A DNA stretch of 64,000 nucleotides. Origin: Halalkaliarchaeum desulfuricum (GTDB taxonomy: Archaea; Halobacteriota; Halobacteria; Halobacteriales; Haloferacaceae). How positions within the stretch are numbered: position 1 is the first letter of the stretch; the number at the start of each line of letters is the position of its first letter. Shown in pieces: positions 51,151 through 61,043 of this stretch. The stretch spans positions 1,798,001-1,862,000 of the forward strand of contig NZ_CP025066.1 of assembly GCF_002952775.1 (NCBI RefSeq). Direction: 5' to 3'. The notes beneath the pieces are model-generated. The model had not been told where the DNA came from. It made no database searches and saw only the letters and a program-made list of their open reading frames with translations. Both the position numbers and the translations under genes were made by a program.

Positions 51151-52029
51151 CTATCGACTGTCCGATTCTCGGCGGTCCGACTCTCGGCGGTCCGACTCTC
51201 GGCGGTCCGATTCTCGGCGGTCCGACTCTCGGCGGTCCGACTCTCGGCTGCTCGATTCGTCTGACCGCCTCCCGTCGCGATCGGTGTTTCGTCGGTTGCC
51301 GTCAGTGGTCCGGCTGCCGGTGGCTCGCCCCTCGTCGTCGGCGTCGTCGCTCGAGTGGTCCCGCTGGCCGACGTCGATTCTAGTGTGGTCGGCGCCGTCG
51401 GTCGACTCGTCGAGAACGTCCTCCTCGTCCTCGACGGGGATCTGGTGTGGCGACTCCGCGAAACCGGCCGAGAGGATCCGCGTGAGCGCCTCCTCGGTGG
51501 TTTCGCCGGTGTGGTCGATCCGCTCGGGCTCGACCTCGATCACGAACCCGGAGGTGATGTTCGGTGCGGTCGGCATGAACAGCACGACCTTCCCGTCCCG
51601 GGTTCGCTTGCCCGTTTTGAAGGCGGTCATCCGGATCCCGGCCCAGGTTTCGAGATACACCGGCGCCTGGAGGTCTTCCGTGCCCGAGAGGGCGGTTTCC
51701 ACGGCGAGCTTCGAGGCGTTGTAGACGACCCGCAGGGCGGGCAGCCTGTTCATGAAGTCGTCGATCTCCTCTTCGGCGACGCGTCCGAGCGTCGTCCGCA
51801 TGAAGTAGCCCGCCGCGAGCACCACTGTCGTGAACACCGTAAGCGCGATGACCGTTCTGGCGACCGGGACGAGGCTCGGCGGAACGCCGATGGCGACCAG
51901 TTCGATCGTGCCGATCAGCGGCACCCCGGCGACCTGCCGGTAGATCCACCTGAGGACGACGAGCACCACGAGCAGCGGAACCAGAAGGATCAGCCCGCTC
52001 GCGAAGTCGCGTTTCCAGGTGGCCATCAC
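51151..52029 (-). CDS. DUF502 membrane protein with repeat-encoded C-terminal tail
   Basis: A 292-residue protein. Two N-terminal TM helices (FASGLILLVPLLVVLVVLRW; VARTVIALTVFTTVVLAAGY) precede the DUF502 domain with NRLPALRVVYNASKLAVETA, PVYLETWAGIRMTAFKTGKR and KVVLFMPTAPNITSGFVIEV. The last 70 residues are charged and disordered, ending in tandem RRESD units. ATG 52029 or 52026 starts the protein. Function of DUF502 is unknown. The gene is divergent from the DUF460 gene. Confidence 0.88.
   Translation of the reverse strand: MMATWKRDFASGLILLVPLLVVLVVLRWIYRQVAGVPLIGTIELVAIGVPPSLVPVARTVIALTVFTTVVLAAGYFMRTTLGRVAEEEIDDFMNRLPALRVVYNASKLAVETALSGTEDLQAPVYLETWAGIRMTAFKTGKRTRDGKVVLFMPTAPNITSGFVIEVEPERIDHTGETTEEALTRILSAGFAESPHQIPVEDEEDVLDESTDGADHTRIDVGQRDHSSDDADDEGRATGSRTTDGNRRNTDRDGRRSDESSSRESDRRESDRRESDRRESDRRESDRRESDSR
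51161..51250 (-). repeat. 15-bp minisatellite, six copies, at the DUF502 3' end
   Basis: Six 15-bp units starting at 51161, 51176, 51191, 51206, 51221 and 51236, differing only by an occasional T/C or G/T. They encode RRESD repeats at the protein C terminus. Confidence 0.95.
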
Positions 52030-52126
52030 CCCTGATTCGGTCGGGACGGCATAAGGTACTTTCGAGAGACGACACGTCTGCGCGTCGGGCCGTCTCTATC
52101 TGGGCTGTCCACCCGTCGGCGTGGAG

Positions 52127-52132
52127 TATATA
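52127..52132 (+). promoter_or_regulatory. TATA box fixing the GTG start of the DUF460 gene
   Basis: TATATA is centred 27 bp before GTG 52157. Because it lies inside the longer ORF (from GTG 52121), it argues for the shorter leaderless start. Confidence 0.6.
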
Positions 52133-52156
52133 CCGCCGGATCGCCTACGAACCCCC

Positions 52157-54154
52157 GTGACTGTGCGGCCGATGGCACACGACGGACCGGTGTTCGGCGT
52201 CGACGTGCAAAGCGGCGACATACGGGGGGATGCACCCTCATACGCGCTGGTCGTCCTCGAGGAACGGGAGGTCGACGGCGAACGCGAAGAGCAACTGGAG
52301 CGCGATGTCGTCTCGTTCCGGAAACTGTGTCGCCTCATCGAACAGCGGGAGCCGACCCGGGTCGCCACCGACAACGCCTACGAACTCGCCGAAGACAAGG
52401 ACGCGCTGGTTCACTTCCTCCAGTCGCTGCCGGCGGGGACGAAACTGGTGCAGGTGACCGGCGCCCAGCGCCCGGAACCGCTCTCGCGGGTCGCCGACCG
52501 CTACGGGGTCCCGTACGGCAAACAGCCGATGGAGGAGGCGGAGGCTGCCGCCCGACTGGCGGCCGCCAACGTCGGCTACGAGGTGACGGCCTTCACCGAC
52601 ACGACGACCCTCAAGGTCGCTCGCGGCCGGTCGACCGGCAAAGGAGGCTGGAGCGAGGACCGGTACACCCGGCGGATCCACGGCAGCGTCAAAAAGCGCA
52701 CCCGGGAGGTCGAATCCGAACTCGAGGACGCGGGCCTGGAGTTCACCCGGGAGGTGACCGAAAAGTACGGCGGCTTCTCGAACGCGATCTTCACCGTCGA
52801 GGCACCCCCCGAGGAGATCCCGGTGTCCCGGTCCCGGTCGGGTGACACCCGGGTCGAGATCGAGCGCGAGCGCCGCGACGGCATCGAGTACGAACCCCTC
52901 GTCAAGCGCCGCGATCGGGTGATCGTCGGCATCGATCCCGGGACGACCACCGCCGCGGCGATCGTCGACCTGAACGGGAAGCCGCTTTCCGTCTACTCCT
53001 CCCGGACTGCCGACGCGGCGGCCGTCACGGAGTGGATCGTCGAACGCGGTCGGCCGGCGCTGGTCGCCGCCGACGTGACGCCGATGCCCGAGACCGTCGA
53101 GAAGTTCCGCCGGTCGTTCGACGCCGCCGGCTGGACGCCCGACTCGGACCTCCCGATCGACGAGAAGCTCCACCGCACCCGGGAGGCCGCCTACGATAAC
53201 GACCACGAGCGGGACGCACTCGCGGCGGCGCTTTTCGCCTACGACGCCCACGAGGCGCAGTTCGAGCGCATCTCGCGGAAGGTCCCTGCACGCGTCGACA
53301 CCGACGAGGTGATCGCCCGGGTGCTCGCCGAGGAAACCAGCGTCGAGATCGTTCTCGAGGAGATGCTCGAGGAGGACGGCGACACCGACGAGGAGTCCGA
53401 CGCCCACCAGGAGCCGGAGCTGACCGAAGAACAGCGGAAGATCCGCCGCCTCGAGCGCCAGGTCGAGCGTCTCGAGGGCCACGTCGAGGACCTCAGGGGA
53501 CAGCTCGAGGAGAAAGACGAGACGATCGAGGAGTACGAAGAGAAGCTCTCGTCGGCGCGCCGGAAGGAGCGCCGGGAGGCGCGTCGACACCGCGAGGTAA
53601 CCAAGCTCGAACGAAAAGCCGAGCGGCTCGAACGGGAGCGCGACGAGGCCCGCGAGGAGGTCGAGGAGCTCGAACGGAAACTCGAGCGGATCAAGACGCT
53701 CTGGAAGCTGGACCACGACGACTTCTCGGAGGTCGCCGAGGGTCGCGGGCTGGTGTCGGTGAAGGTGCTCGATCAGTTCACCAAAGGCGAGATCGACCGC
53801 GTCAAATCCGAGTACGGGCTGGTCCCCGGCGACGTCGTCTACCTGCGGGACGCGTCGGGCGCGGGCCGGACGACGGCGGAGCTGCTCGCGGAGACGGAGC
53901 CGCGGGTCGTCCTCAAGGAGGGTGGGCTCTCGGAGATCGCCGACGCGATCCTCTTCGATCGGGAGATCCCCGTCGCCCCAGCCGACGACGTGACGATCCA
54001 GGAGGTCGACGAGTTGGCTGTCGCCCGCGAACGGGAGGTCGAAGCTGCGATCGACGACTGGAAAGACCGGGCGAACGACCGCCGGCGCCAGCAGAAAGCG
54101 GAGATGGTCGACCGACTCATCAGCGAACACCGCGCGGAAAGCGGCGGGCCCTAG
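52157..54154 (+). CDS. DUF460 archaeal protein (RNase H-like domain plus coiled coil)
   Basis: A 665-residue protein. N-terminal part: PVFGVDVQSGDIRGDAPSYA, VATDNAYELAEDKDALVHFL and QVTGAQRPEPLSRVADRYGV. Middle: VIVGIDPGTTTAAAIVDLNG, an RNase H/actin-like turn with the Asp, and DERDALAAALF-like NDHERDALAAALFAYDAHE. Then a coiled coil of about 130 residues (EQRKIRRLERQVERLEGHVE onward) and a C-terminal domain with LVPGDVVYLRDASGAGRTTA. The family is archaeal and its function is unsettled; nuclease-like chemistry is possible. GTG 52157 is selected by the TATA position. Converges with the next gene, overlapping by 4 bp. Confidence 0.9.
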   Translation: MTVRPMAHDGPVFGVDVQSGDIRGDAPSYALVVLEEREVDGEREEQLERDVVSFRKLCRLIEQREPTRVATDNAYELAEDKDALVHFLQSLPAGTKLVQVTGAQRPEPLSRVADRYGVPYGKQPMEEAEAAARLAAANVGYEVTAFTDTTTLKVARGRSTGKGGWSEDRYTRRIHGSVKKRTREVESELEDAGLEFTREVTEKYGGFSNAIFTVEAPPEEIPVSRSRSGDTRVEIERERRDGIEYEPLVKRRDRVIVGIDPGTTTAAAIVDLNGKPLSVYSSRTADAAAVTEWIVERGRPALVAADVTPMPETVEKFRRSFDAAGWTPDSDLPIDEKLHRTREAAYDNDHERDALAAALFAYDAHEAQFERISRKVPARVDTDEVIARVLAEETSVEIVLEEMLEEDGDTDEESDAHQEPELTEEQRKIRRLERQVERLEGHVEDLRGQLEEKDETIEEYEEKLSSARRKERREARRHREVTKLERKAERLERERDEAREEVEELERKLERIKTLWKLDHDDFSEVAEGRGLVSVKVLDQFTKGEIDRVKSEYGLVPGDVVYLRDASGAGRTTAELLAETEPRVVLKEGGLSEIADAILFDREIPVAPADDVTIQEVDELAVAREREVEAAIDDWKDRANDRRRQQKAEMVDRLISEHRAESGGP

Positions 54155-55152
54155 GTTCCGGTTTCGGCTCTGTCCTCGGTCCCTCCCTGGATGTCCTCTC
54201 GAATCCCTTCAACCAGGTCGTACTCGGGAGTCACGCCGCCGAGAACGAACAGCGCGTAGTAGCGCAGATACGTCCGAACCGGAACTGCGACGAGCACGGT
54301 TCCGACGATCACGACCACCAGCACGCCCACGAGCAAGAACCCGACCGCCAGCAGTTCGACGACCCGAACTGCGAGGACCTCGAACAGCACGAACCCGGAC
54401 AGCAGGAACAGAAGCAACAGGGGGATCCCCACGACGATGGCGATCGCCAGGTAGCCCACCGCGAGGACGACGCCCGCGATCAGGCCGAGAACGACACGCA
54501 CGAGTAGATACAGCCCGTACTCGCGGAGTTCCCCCCGGAGATCCGGCCAGAACGCCCGCCAGGCGTCGACGAGGCCGTCGTCGGTCGCGATCATCACGGG
54601 GACGACGAAGTCGGTCGTGAGCCGGTTCGCGAGCCAGAGCACGATCCCGACGACGAACAGTCCCGGGAGGAACACCAAAAGAAGGAGGACGCCGACGTTG
54701 CCGAACGCGGCGGGCAAGATCGCCACGAACAGCGCGCTGCCGGCTGCGAGGAGGCCGACGACCAGCCGGAACCCGAAAAGCGAGAGGCCGGGACGGGCCG
54801 CCGGGGCGATCCGGCCCCGCAGGTGGGCGTCTGTCGTACGGAGCTGCTCGACGAAGACGAACTCGAACAGCGCGCCGAGATACCACGACAGCAGCCCGAC
54901 GACGAGAACGGCCGCCCCCACGACGACGAATTCGGGGGACGCAACCTGCGGGAAGAGCCCCCTGGGACCGACGATCGGTTCCGGGAGATCGACCGTGCCG
55001 GTGCCGACGTTGTAGTTGACGTCGAACCCCGTCGTGCCGCCGACGAAGAACGCGGCCACCGCGAGCGCGAGCCATCGGTGCAGCGAAACCGGGAACAGCA
55101 GGCGCTTCGTGGCGGCAAACGCGTCCTGGAGGGACTCGGTGGCGTGGGACAT
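54151..55152 (-). CDS. Multi-pass haloarchaeal membrane protein
   Basis: A 333-residue membrane protein starting MSHATESLQDAFAATKRLLF. At least six hydrophobic stretches are visible: WLALAVAAFFVGG, FVVVGAAVLVVGLLSWYLGA, VVGLLAAGSALFVAILPAAF, NVGVLLLLVFLPGLFVVGIV, VVLGLIAGVVLAVGYLAIAI and ELLAVGFLLVGVLVVVIVGT. The ATDDGLVDAWRAFWPDLRGE loop and YLRYYALFVLGGVTPEYDLV end are typical of a haloarchaeal family of unknown function. No transport motif recognised. It ends 4 bp inside the DUF460 gene end. Confidence 0.82.
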   Translation of the reverse strand: MSHATESLQDAFAATKRLLFPVSLHRWLALAVAAFFVGGTTGFDVNYNVGTGTVDLPEPIVGPRGLFPQVASPEFVVVGAAVLVVGLLSWYLGALFEFVFVEQLRTTDAHLRGRIAPAARPGLSLFGFRLVVGLLAAGSALFVAILPAAFGNVGVLLLLVFLPGLFVVGIVLWLANRLTTDFVVPVMIATDDGLVDAWRAFWPDLRGELREYGLYLLVRVVLGLIAGVVLAVGYLAIAIVVGIPLLLLFLLSGFVLFEVLAVRVVELLAVGFLLVGVLVVVIVGTVLVAVPVRTYLRYYALFVLGGVTPEYDLVEGIREDIQGGTEDRAETGT

Positions 55153-55256
55153 GCGCGACTGATTCGTCGCGAGCGTTTATAAAAGTCGACGCGGCCATGT
55201 CGACGGCTGCCGACCTCTCGTAGCGTTCAAACGCCTCCGGCGACTACTCGCAGCCG

Positions 55257-57041
55257 ATGGACGCGGCTGGGGTTCGGGACCGGGCCGGGGAGCTTCCGCG
55301 GGAGCCGGGCGTCTACCAGTTCCAGGCCGGCGACGCCGTCCTGTACGTGGGCAAGGCACTCGACCTCCGGGATCGGGTCGCCTCCTACGCCGACCCGCGG
55401 AGCCGGCGAGTCCGGCGGATGGTCGAATCCGCCGACGCGGTCGACTTCGCCGTCACCGACACCGAAACCCAGGCGCTGTTGCTCGAGGCGAACCTCATCA
55501 AGCGGCACGCGCCGCGGTACAACGTCCGACTGAAGGACGACAAGTCGTATCCGCTGGTCCAGTTCACCGACCATTCAGTCCCCCGGATCGAGATCACCCG
55601 GGACCCGGCCGACTCCGCGACCGTCTTCGGCCCGTTCACCGACAAGGGCGACGTCGAGACCGTCGTGAAGGCGATCCGGGAGACGTACAGAGTGCGCGGC
55701 TGTTCGGACCACAAGTACCGGGGACGCGATCGGCCGTGTCTCGACTACGAGATGGGGCTGTGTTCGGCCCCCTGCACCGGCGAGATCGACGCCGACAGCT
55801 ATCGGGAGGACGTCGAGAGCGCGGTCCGGTTTTTCGAGGGGGAGACCGGCGTCCTCGCGGACCCGATCCGCCGGGAGATGGACGCCGCCGCCCAGGAGGC
55901 CGCCTTCGAGCGCGCCGCCCACCTCCGGGATCGGCTCTCGGTCGTGGAGTCGTTTCACGGAGGGGGCGGCGAGGCCGTCCAGTCGGGAACGGACGCCGGC
56001 GAACAGCACGTCGACGTGCTGGGGGTCGCCATCGAGGGAACGACCGCGACAGTCGCCCGGCTCCACAGCGACCGCGGACAGCTGGTCGACCGGTCGCGTC
56101 ACCGGCTGGACGTCCCCGAGTCGTCGAGCGGGGGGACGGGAGCGACCGACGGCGAGATTCCCGCGGACGCCAGCCGGAGCGCGGACGTGCTCGCGGCGTT
56201 TCTGGCCCAGTACTACGCCGAACGGGAACTGCCCGACGCCGTATTGCTCCCCGAGCGCCCGTCGGATCCGGAGGTCCGGGAGTGGCTGGAGGCCGCCGGT
56301 GTCGCGGTCAGGATCCCCGGCGCCGGCCGCGAGGCGAAGCTGGTCGATCTCGCCTTGAAAAACGCCAGGAAAGGCCCAGAACGGGGCGACGAGCTCGGCG
56401 CCCTGGCGGACGCGCTCGGAACCGACCGCCCCGAACGGATCGAGGGGTTCGACGTGAGCCACGCCGGCGGCCGGGCCGCCGTCGGCTCGAACGTCCGGTT
56501 CGTCGACGGGAGCGCCGACACCTCGGGCTACCGGCGCAAGCGGCTTTCGGACCGCAACGACGACTACGCCAACATGCGCGAGCTGATCTCCTGGCGGGCG
56601 AGGCGCGCGATCGAGGGGCGCGACGACCGATCGGACCCGGACCTCCTCGTGATCGACGGCGGCGACGGCCAGCTCGGCGCCGCCCTCGACGCCTTAGAGG
56701 CGGCCGGCTGGGACGTCCCGGCGATCGCACTCGCCAAGGAGTCCGAGATCGTGATCACCCCGGAGACCACGTACGACTGGCCCGACGACGCACCCCACTT
56801 GCACGTGCTCCAGCGCGTGCGCGACGAGGCCCACCGCTTTGCCGTCCAGTACCACCAGACCCTCCGGGACGACGTCTCCACCGCGCTCGACGGGGTGCCC
56901 GGCGTCGGCCCGGAGCTCAGAAAGCGGCTGCTCCGCCGGTTCGGCAGCGTGGAGAACGTGCGGGCGGCCTCCAGGGACGACCTGCTGGACGTCTCCGGCG
57001 TCGGGGAACGGACGGCCGACGCGATCGAGGACCGGTTGTGA
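55257..57041 (+). CDS. uvrC: Excinuclease ABC subunit C
   Basis: A 594-residue nucleotide excision repair nuclease. Seen: GIY-YIG-type start [35 protein letters not shown], CxxxxC-like region [20 protein letters not shown] and [20 protein letters not shown], a UVR helix ([20 protein letters not shown]), an RNase H-like nuclease with [20 protein letters not shown] and [19 protein letters not shown], and C-terminal helix-hairpin-helix [20 protein letters not shown] with [19 protein letters not shown]. It makes both incisions with UvrA and UvrB. Single gene; divergent from the membrane-protein gene. Confidence 0.96.
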   Translation: MDAAGVRDRAGELPREPGVYQFQAGDAVLYVGKALDLRDRVASYADPRSRRVRRMVESADAVDFAVTDTETQALLLEANLIKRHAPRYNVRLKDDKSYPLVQFTDHSVPRIEITRDPADSATVFGPFTDKGDVETVVKAIRETYRVRGCSDHKYRGRDRPCLDYEMGLCSAPCTGEIDADSYREDVESAVRFFEGETGVLADPIRREMDAAAQEAAFERAAHLRDRLSVVESFHGGGGEAVQSGTDAGEQHVDVLGVAIEGTTATVARLHSDRGQLVDRSRHRLDVPESSSGGTGATDGEIPADASRSADVLAAFLAQYYAERELPDAVLLPERPSDPEVREWLEAAGVAVRIPGAGREAKLVDLALKNARKGPERGDELGALADALGTDRPERIEGFDVSHAGGRAAVGSNVRFVDGSADTSGYRRKRLSDRNDDYANMRELISWRARRAIEGRDDRSDPDLLVIDGGDGQLGAALDALEAAGWDVPAIALAKESEIVITPETTYDWPDDAPHLHVLQRVRDEAHRFAVQYHQTLRDDVSTALDGVPGVGPELRKRLLRRFGSVENVRAASRDDLLDVSGVGERTADAIEDRL

Positions 57042-57095
57042 CCCACGCGGTAGTTCACAAGAATCTTCTACGGAATCGGACGGCAGCGGTCCGTC

Positions 57096-58010
57096 TCAGG
57101 CGATCTTGGTGTACTGATCCGAGAGCTTCTCGGCGGCCTCGTCCATCAGCTCCCGCTCGTAGTCGTCGAGTTCCCATTCGACTACTTCTTCGACGCCGTC
57201 GGAGCCCAGCTTGGCGGGGACACCGAAGGCGGTGTCCTCGTAGCCGAACTCGCCGTCGAGCACCATCGAGCACGGCAGCACCTCGCCGGTGTCGTTCAGG
57301 ATTGCCTCGACGGTGTGGGCGACGCCGGTTGCGGGTCCCCACTGAGTGGCGCCCTTGCGCTCGATGACGTCCATCGCCGACTCCTGGAGGTCCGCGAGGA
57401 TCTCCTCTTTCTCGTCGGCGTCGAACGCGGGGTCGCGGCCGTTCACCCGTACCTTCGAGAAGACGGGCACCTGCGCGTCGCCGTGCTCGCCGAGGATCGT
57501 CGCCTCGACGTTCTTGACGGGCGCGTCGAACCGCTCGCCGAGAACGTACCGGAACCGCGCGGAGTCGAGGCGGCCGCCGAAGCCGATCACGGCGTGGCGG
57601 TCGCGGTCGCCCGATTCGTAGAGGTGGCGGTTCAGCAGGTCCACCGGGTTCGAGGTGGTGACGGTGACGAAGTCGTCGTTGTGCTCGGCGAGCGACGAGC
57701 CGATGTCCTCCATGATCGGCGCGTTGTCGCCCGCGAGGTCGATCCGGGTCTGGCCGGGCTGTCGCGGAATGCCGGCGGTGATGACGACCACGTCGGAGCC
57801 AGCGGTGTCCGAATAGTCCCCCTGTCGGACGTGGGTGTTGGAGTCGTAGGCGATCCCGTGGTTCGTGTCGGCGGCCTGCCCGACGGTCTCCGACTCCTTG
57901 TCCGGGATGTCGACGAACACGAGTTCGTCGACGACGTCCCGAAGCGCGAGGTTGTATCCCGTGGCGGCTCCGACGGTTCCGGCGGCTCCGATGATGCTGA
58001 CTTTCGACAT
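57096..58010 (-). CDS. mdh: Malate dehydrogenase (LDH-like)
   Basis: A 304-residue NAD-dependent dehydrogenase. Seen: Rossmann start [40 protein letters not shown] (Asp for NAD preference), [20 protein letters not shown] with the malate-selecting Arg, [36 protein letters not shown] and the catalytic His in [16 protein letters not shown]. It interconverts malate and oxaloacetate in the TCA cycle. The ATG at 58010 is used. It follows the XPD-like gene on the same strand after a 116-bp gap. Confidence 0.96.
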   Translation of the reverse strand: MSKVSIIGAAGTVGAATGYNLALRDVVDELVFVDIPDKESETVGQAADTNHGIAYDSNTHVRQGDYSDTAGSDVVVITAGIPRQPGQTRIDLAGDNAPIMEDIGSSLAEHNDDFVTVTTSNPVDLLNRHLYESGDRDRHAVIGFGGRLDSARFRYVLGERFDAPVKNVEATILGEHGDAQVPVFSKVRVNGRDPAFDADEKEEILADLQESAMDVIERKGATQWGPATGVAHTVEAILNDTGEVLPCSMVLDGEFGYEDTAFGVPAKLGSDGVEEVVEWELDDYERELMDEAAEKLSDQYTKIA

Positions 58011-58126
58011 ACCACGTAAAACGGCTCCCGGGTGGCAGGTAATCGTTTCGGATGATGCGCGATGTCACTTCACACGCCGAAATTGATGTACGACAGACGT
58101 CGAGAACAGTACGTTTTTCGCGTCGC

Positions 58127-60325
58127 TCACGGCTGCGGTGGCTCCCCGTCGTAGGCGTCGTGGTCGGCGTAGAAGTTCAGCATCGCGAACTTCAGCTTCC
58201 CTGGCTGGAGATCGAGCAGTTCCTCCCGTTCCTCGGGGGGGAACGTTCCGCGCACAGAGTACTTCCCCATGTCGGCACTGGTGTACCGCTTGTCCACCAG
58301 CACCCGGACGCCGAAGTCCGCCGGCGAGCGAATCACCCGGCCGATCGCCTGTCGGGTCTTGCGGACCGTCGGGATCTCGACGGCGTACCGCCAGCCGGGA
58401 TCGTCGACGGCGGCGTCGGCGTACGCGTGGTCGTAGGCGTCCTGGACGGCCTCCATCCGCTCGGACAGCTGGGGATACGGCACCCCGACCACCACGACCG
58501 TCCGGGCGTCGCCGTCGTCGAAGCTCACTCCCTCGGTGAGCGTCCCCCACAGGGAGGTAAACAGGGCGGCGTCGCCGTTCTCGACGAACTCCTGCCGGAG
58601 CTGTTCTGCCGGCGTGCCGGCCTCGTCGAGCCGGAGGTCGCCCAGGCCGTCGCTCGCGTACTCGCCGATCCCGTCGTTTCCACCCAGCAGCTCGTAGTAC
58701 CGGGTCGCCTCCCGATAGGAGGGGAAGAAAAGCAGGGTGTTGCCGGGCGTAAACCGGATCGCGTCCCGGAGCGTGCCGGCGATCGTCTCCTGGGTTTCGG
58801 GGTCGTCCCGCGCGGAGGCGAAAAGCGGCGGCGTCTCCACCGCGTAGGTGCGCCGGTTCTCCTCGGGATACGCCAGCCCGAACGATATCGTCGCCGGGTT
58901 CTCCAGGCCCAGTACGTCGGTCGTCACGCCGAACGGTCGCAGCGTCGCCGACATCAGCACGGAGGCGGCGACTTCCTCGAACAGTCCACCGGTCACCTGC
59001 CGCGGGATACAGGTGTACAGTTCCGCACGGCCGTACACCTCGTCGGTGCCGGCGTCCCGGCGCACGCCGACGAGGGGATACTGTCCCAGTTCGGAGCGCT
59101 CGTCCATCCACGCCGAGACGAACGTCGCCGCCTGCAGCGTCTGTGACTCTCTTCTGGTGGTCGACTCTCCCGTTTTGTACGACTCCGCGTACTCCTCGTC
59201 GAGCCGCTTGCCGACCTGGACGGCGAGTTGCAGCTCCGCGTCGATGCCCCGCCCCTCGTAGCGGTCGAGAAACGACAGCGTGAGTTGGTCGGCGCGGTCG
59301 TCGTTGGCGATCGGGACGTCCTCCCAGTGGTCGCCGATCCGTTCGCGTTCCCCGAACCCGAGTTCGGCCTCGTAGGTCTCGACGAGCGCGTCGTGGAACG
59401 CCGAAAGGACGTTCCGGGCCGCGTCCGCCCGGGGATCGTCCTCCACCTCTTCGAGTTCCTCCAGCGCGCTTTCGAGGGTGTTCTCCGTGAGCGTCCGGGT
59501 GGCGTAGTCCCGGGCGGCCGACTCGACGTTGTGCGCCTCGTCGAACACCGCGATCACCTCCTCCGGGTCGCGGCCGAGCCACCGGAAGAACTGCTCGCGG
59601 ATCGTCGGATCCAGCAGGTGGTGGTAGTTACAGACGACCAGATCGATCCCCTCCATCCCTTCCTTCAACAGTTCGTACCCGCAGAGTCCGCGCTCGTCGG
59701 CGTACTCGTAGATCTCCCCGGGACGACGGACGTCGTCGAACAGCCACGCGAAGAACTCGTCGGTGTCGGCGGTCAAATTGCTGTAGTAGTAGTCGCAGGT
59801 GTTCCCCTCCCGCAGCGACTCGACGCGGTCCTCCAGCGAGTCGATCTCCGCGATGACGTCCTCGCGCGCCTCCGCGGCTGCCGCATCCCCCTCCTGTGCC
59901 TGTTCGAGCAGCTCCCGCTGGCGGGCGGCGAGGTCGCTCCGGTCGCGTTCGGCGTCGACGAGCGATCGGGTCGTATCCCGGAGCGTCTGACACTCCTGAT
60001 AGTCGACGTCGATGTGGCACATCGACGACTTCCCTTTAAAAACGACCGCCCGTATCCGCTCGGCGTCGGTGATCGCGCGGGCGTCCTCGACGAACTGCCG
60101 CATCTGCTGGTGGACGTTCGTCGTGATGACGACCGTCCGGTCCTCCTCGCGGGCGTGGTCGAGGGCCGGCACCAGCGCAGACAGGGTCTTGCCGGTTCCG
60201 GGCGCCCCCTCGAAGAGGACGTCCTGGCCGCGGGCCAACGCGTTGGCGATCCGGTCCATCGCCGCCCGCTGGTTCGGGTACGGCTCCTCGTACGGGAAGA
60301 ACCGCAGGTACTCCGAGTCGGTCAC
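58127..60325 (-). CDS. XPD/Rad3-like iron-sulfur DNA helicase
   Basis: A 732-residue superfamily 2 helicase. Seen: the Q-like start FFPYEEPYPNQRAAMDRIAN, Walker A EGAPGTGKTLSALVPALDHA, four Fe-S cysteines (SSMCHIDVDYQEC, GNTCDYYY, RGLCGYEL) between residues about 105 and 215, motif II VFDEAHNVES, VLMSATLRPFGVTTDVLGLE, and motif VI RQAIGRVIRSPADFGVRVL. GTG 60325 starts the family N terminus. Relatives unwind DNA 5' to 3' in repair. It lies divergent from the small membrane-protein gene at 60482. Confidence 0.92.
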   Translation of the reverse strand: MTDSEYLRFFPYEEPYPNQRAAMDRIANALARGQDVLFEGAPGTGKTLSALVPALDHAREEDRTVVITTNVHQQMRQFVEDARAITDAERIRAVVFKGKSSMCHIDVDYQECQTLRDTTRSLVDAERDRSDLAARQRELLEQAQEGDAAAAEAREDVIAEIDSLEDRVESLREGNTCDYYYSNLTADTDEFFAWLFDDVRRPGEIYEYADERGLCGYELLKEGMEGIDLVVCNYHHLLDPTIREQFFRWLGRDPEEVIAVFDEAHNVESAARDYATRTLTENTLESALEELEEVEDDPRADAARNVLSAFHDALVETYEAELGFGERERIGDHWEDVPIANDDRADQLTLSFLDRYEGRGIDAELQLAVQVGKRLDEEYAESYKTGESTTRRESQTLQAATFVSAWMDERSELGQYPLVGVRRDAGTDEVYGRAELYTCIPRQVTGGLFEEVAASVLMSATLRPFGVTTDVLGLENPATISFGLAYPEENRRTYAVETPPLFASARDDPETQETIAGTLRDAIRFTPGNTLLFFPSYREATRYYELLGGNDGIGEYASDGLGDLRLDEAGTPAEQLRQEFVENGDAALFTSLWGTLTEGVSFDDGDARTVVVVGVPYPQLSERMEAVQDAYDHAYADAAVDDPGWRYAVEIPTVRKTRQAIGRVIRSPADFGVRVLVDKRYTSADMGKYSVRGTFPPEEREELLDLQPGKLKFAMLNFYADHDAYDGEPPQP

Positions 60326-60400
60326 TACCGGGGGATTGCCCCTCACCCAAGTAAAGCGTACGGGGCGATACGGGGACGTCGATCGGCTTGCGCACGGCCC

Positions 60401-60416
60401 GGTATTTAAATATACC
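60401..60416. promoter_or_regulatory. AT-rich inverted repeat between divergent genes
   Basis: GGTAT-TTAAAT-ATACC has complementary 5-bp arms around an AT core and lies roughly midway between GTG 60325 and ATG 60482. It can present a TATA-like core on both strands, so it may be a shared promoter. Function inferred. Confidence 0.45.
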
Positions 60417-60481
60417 TCTCGTGGGTGGTGTGATCGTCCCGCCGAGATACTGCTTTTCTTCCCCTCGTTGTTTCCACACCC

Positions 60482-60943
60482 ATGGCAACGGAAACTGCGA
60501 CGTCGATCGGCACGAGTACCGAACACAGCACGTGGAAATTCGGGATCGCCGGCGGCCTCGTCGGCGGTGTCGTCTTCGGGGCGATGATGTCGATGATGAT
60601 GCCGGCGGTGATGGAGGGCGCGATCCCCGGGATGTACGGGCTCTCGGGCGGACTAGCAGGGTGGTTCATCCACATGAGTCACTCGGCAGTGCTGGGCGTG
60701 GTGTTCGCAGCGATCGCGGAGATCCGTCCGGAACTGGCTGCGAGTACCGGTTCGAGCGTCGGTGCAGGCGTCGTCTACGGCATCGTCCTGTGGGCGGTGC
60801 TGGCCGTGATCGTGATGCCGATCTGGGTCGGCGCTGTGACGCCGGCGGAGCCGCCGTTCCCGAACCTGAATTTCCAGAGCCTCGTCGGCCACGTCGCCTA
60901 CGGTGCGCTGTTGGGCGGCGTCTACGCAGCGCTGCGTGAGTGA
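60482..60943 (+). CDS. Small four-helix membrane protein, haloarchaeal
   Basis: A 153-residue protein. Seen: FGIAGGLVGGVVFGAMMSMM, MPAVMEGAIPGMYGLSGGLA, GWFIHMSHSAVLGVVFAAIA, GSSVGAGVVYGIVLWAVLAV with IVMPIWVGAVTPAEPPFPNL, and a closing helix LVGHVAYGALLGGVYAALRE. Met-rich early helices and conserved His residues (FIHMSHS, GHVAYG) could bind heme or metal. Relatives exist in haloarchaea, often misannotated. Function unknown. Confidence 0.78.
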   Translation: MATETATSIGTSTEHSTWKFGIAGGLVGGVVFGAMMSMMMPAVMEGAIPGMYGLSGGLAGWFIHMSHSAVLGVVFAAIAEIRPELAASTGSSVGAGVVYGIVLWAVLAVIVMPIWVGAVTPAEPPFPNLNFQSLVGHVAYGALLGGVYAALRE

Positions 60944-60963
60944 CGCCCTGTCGTCCGGGACCA

Positions 60964-60969
60964 TTTTTT
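60964..60969 (+). terminator. T-tract, possible terminator after the small membrane-protein gene
   Basis: Six T residues, 20 nt after the stop at 60943, in GC-rich sequence. Consistent with archaeal termination at a T run. Confidence 0.4.
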
Positions 60970-61043
60970 GGCGGATCGAACCGATGACTACCGTCTGACG
61001 TATCGGTGACGTTAATACGTGCGGAGTACCTAGCCGAGCAAAC

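Noticed and set aside
52238-54130. 630-codon minus-strand open frame opposite the DUF460 gene
   Set aside because: Antisense shadow; Leu/Asp/Arg-rich without a family pattern.
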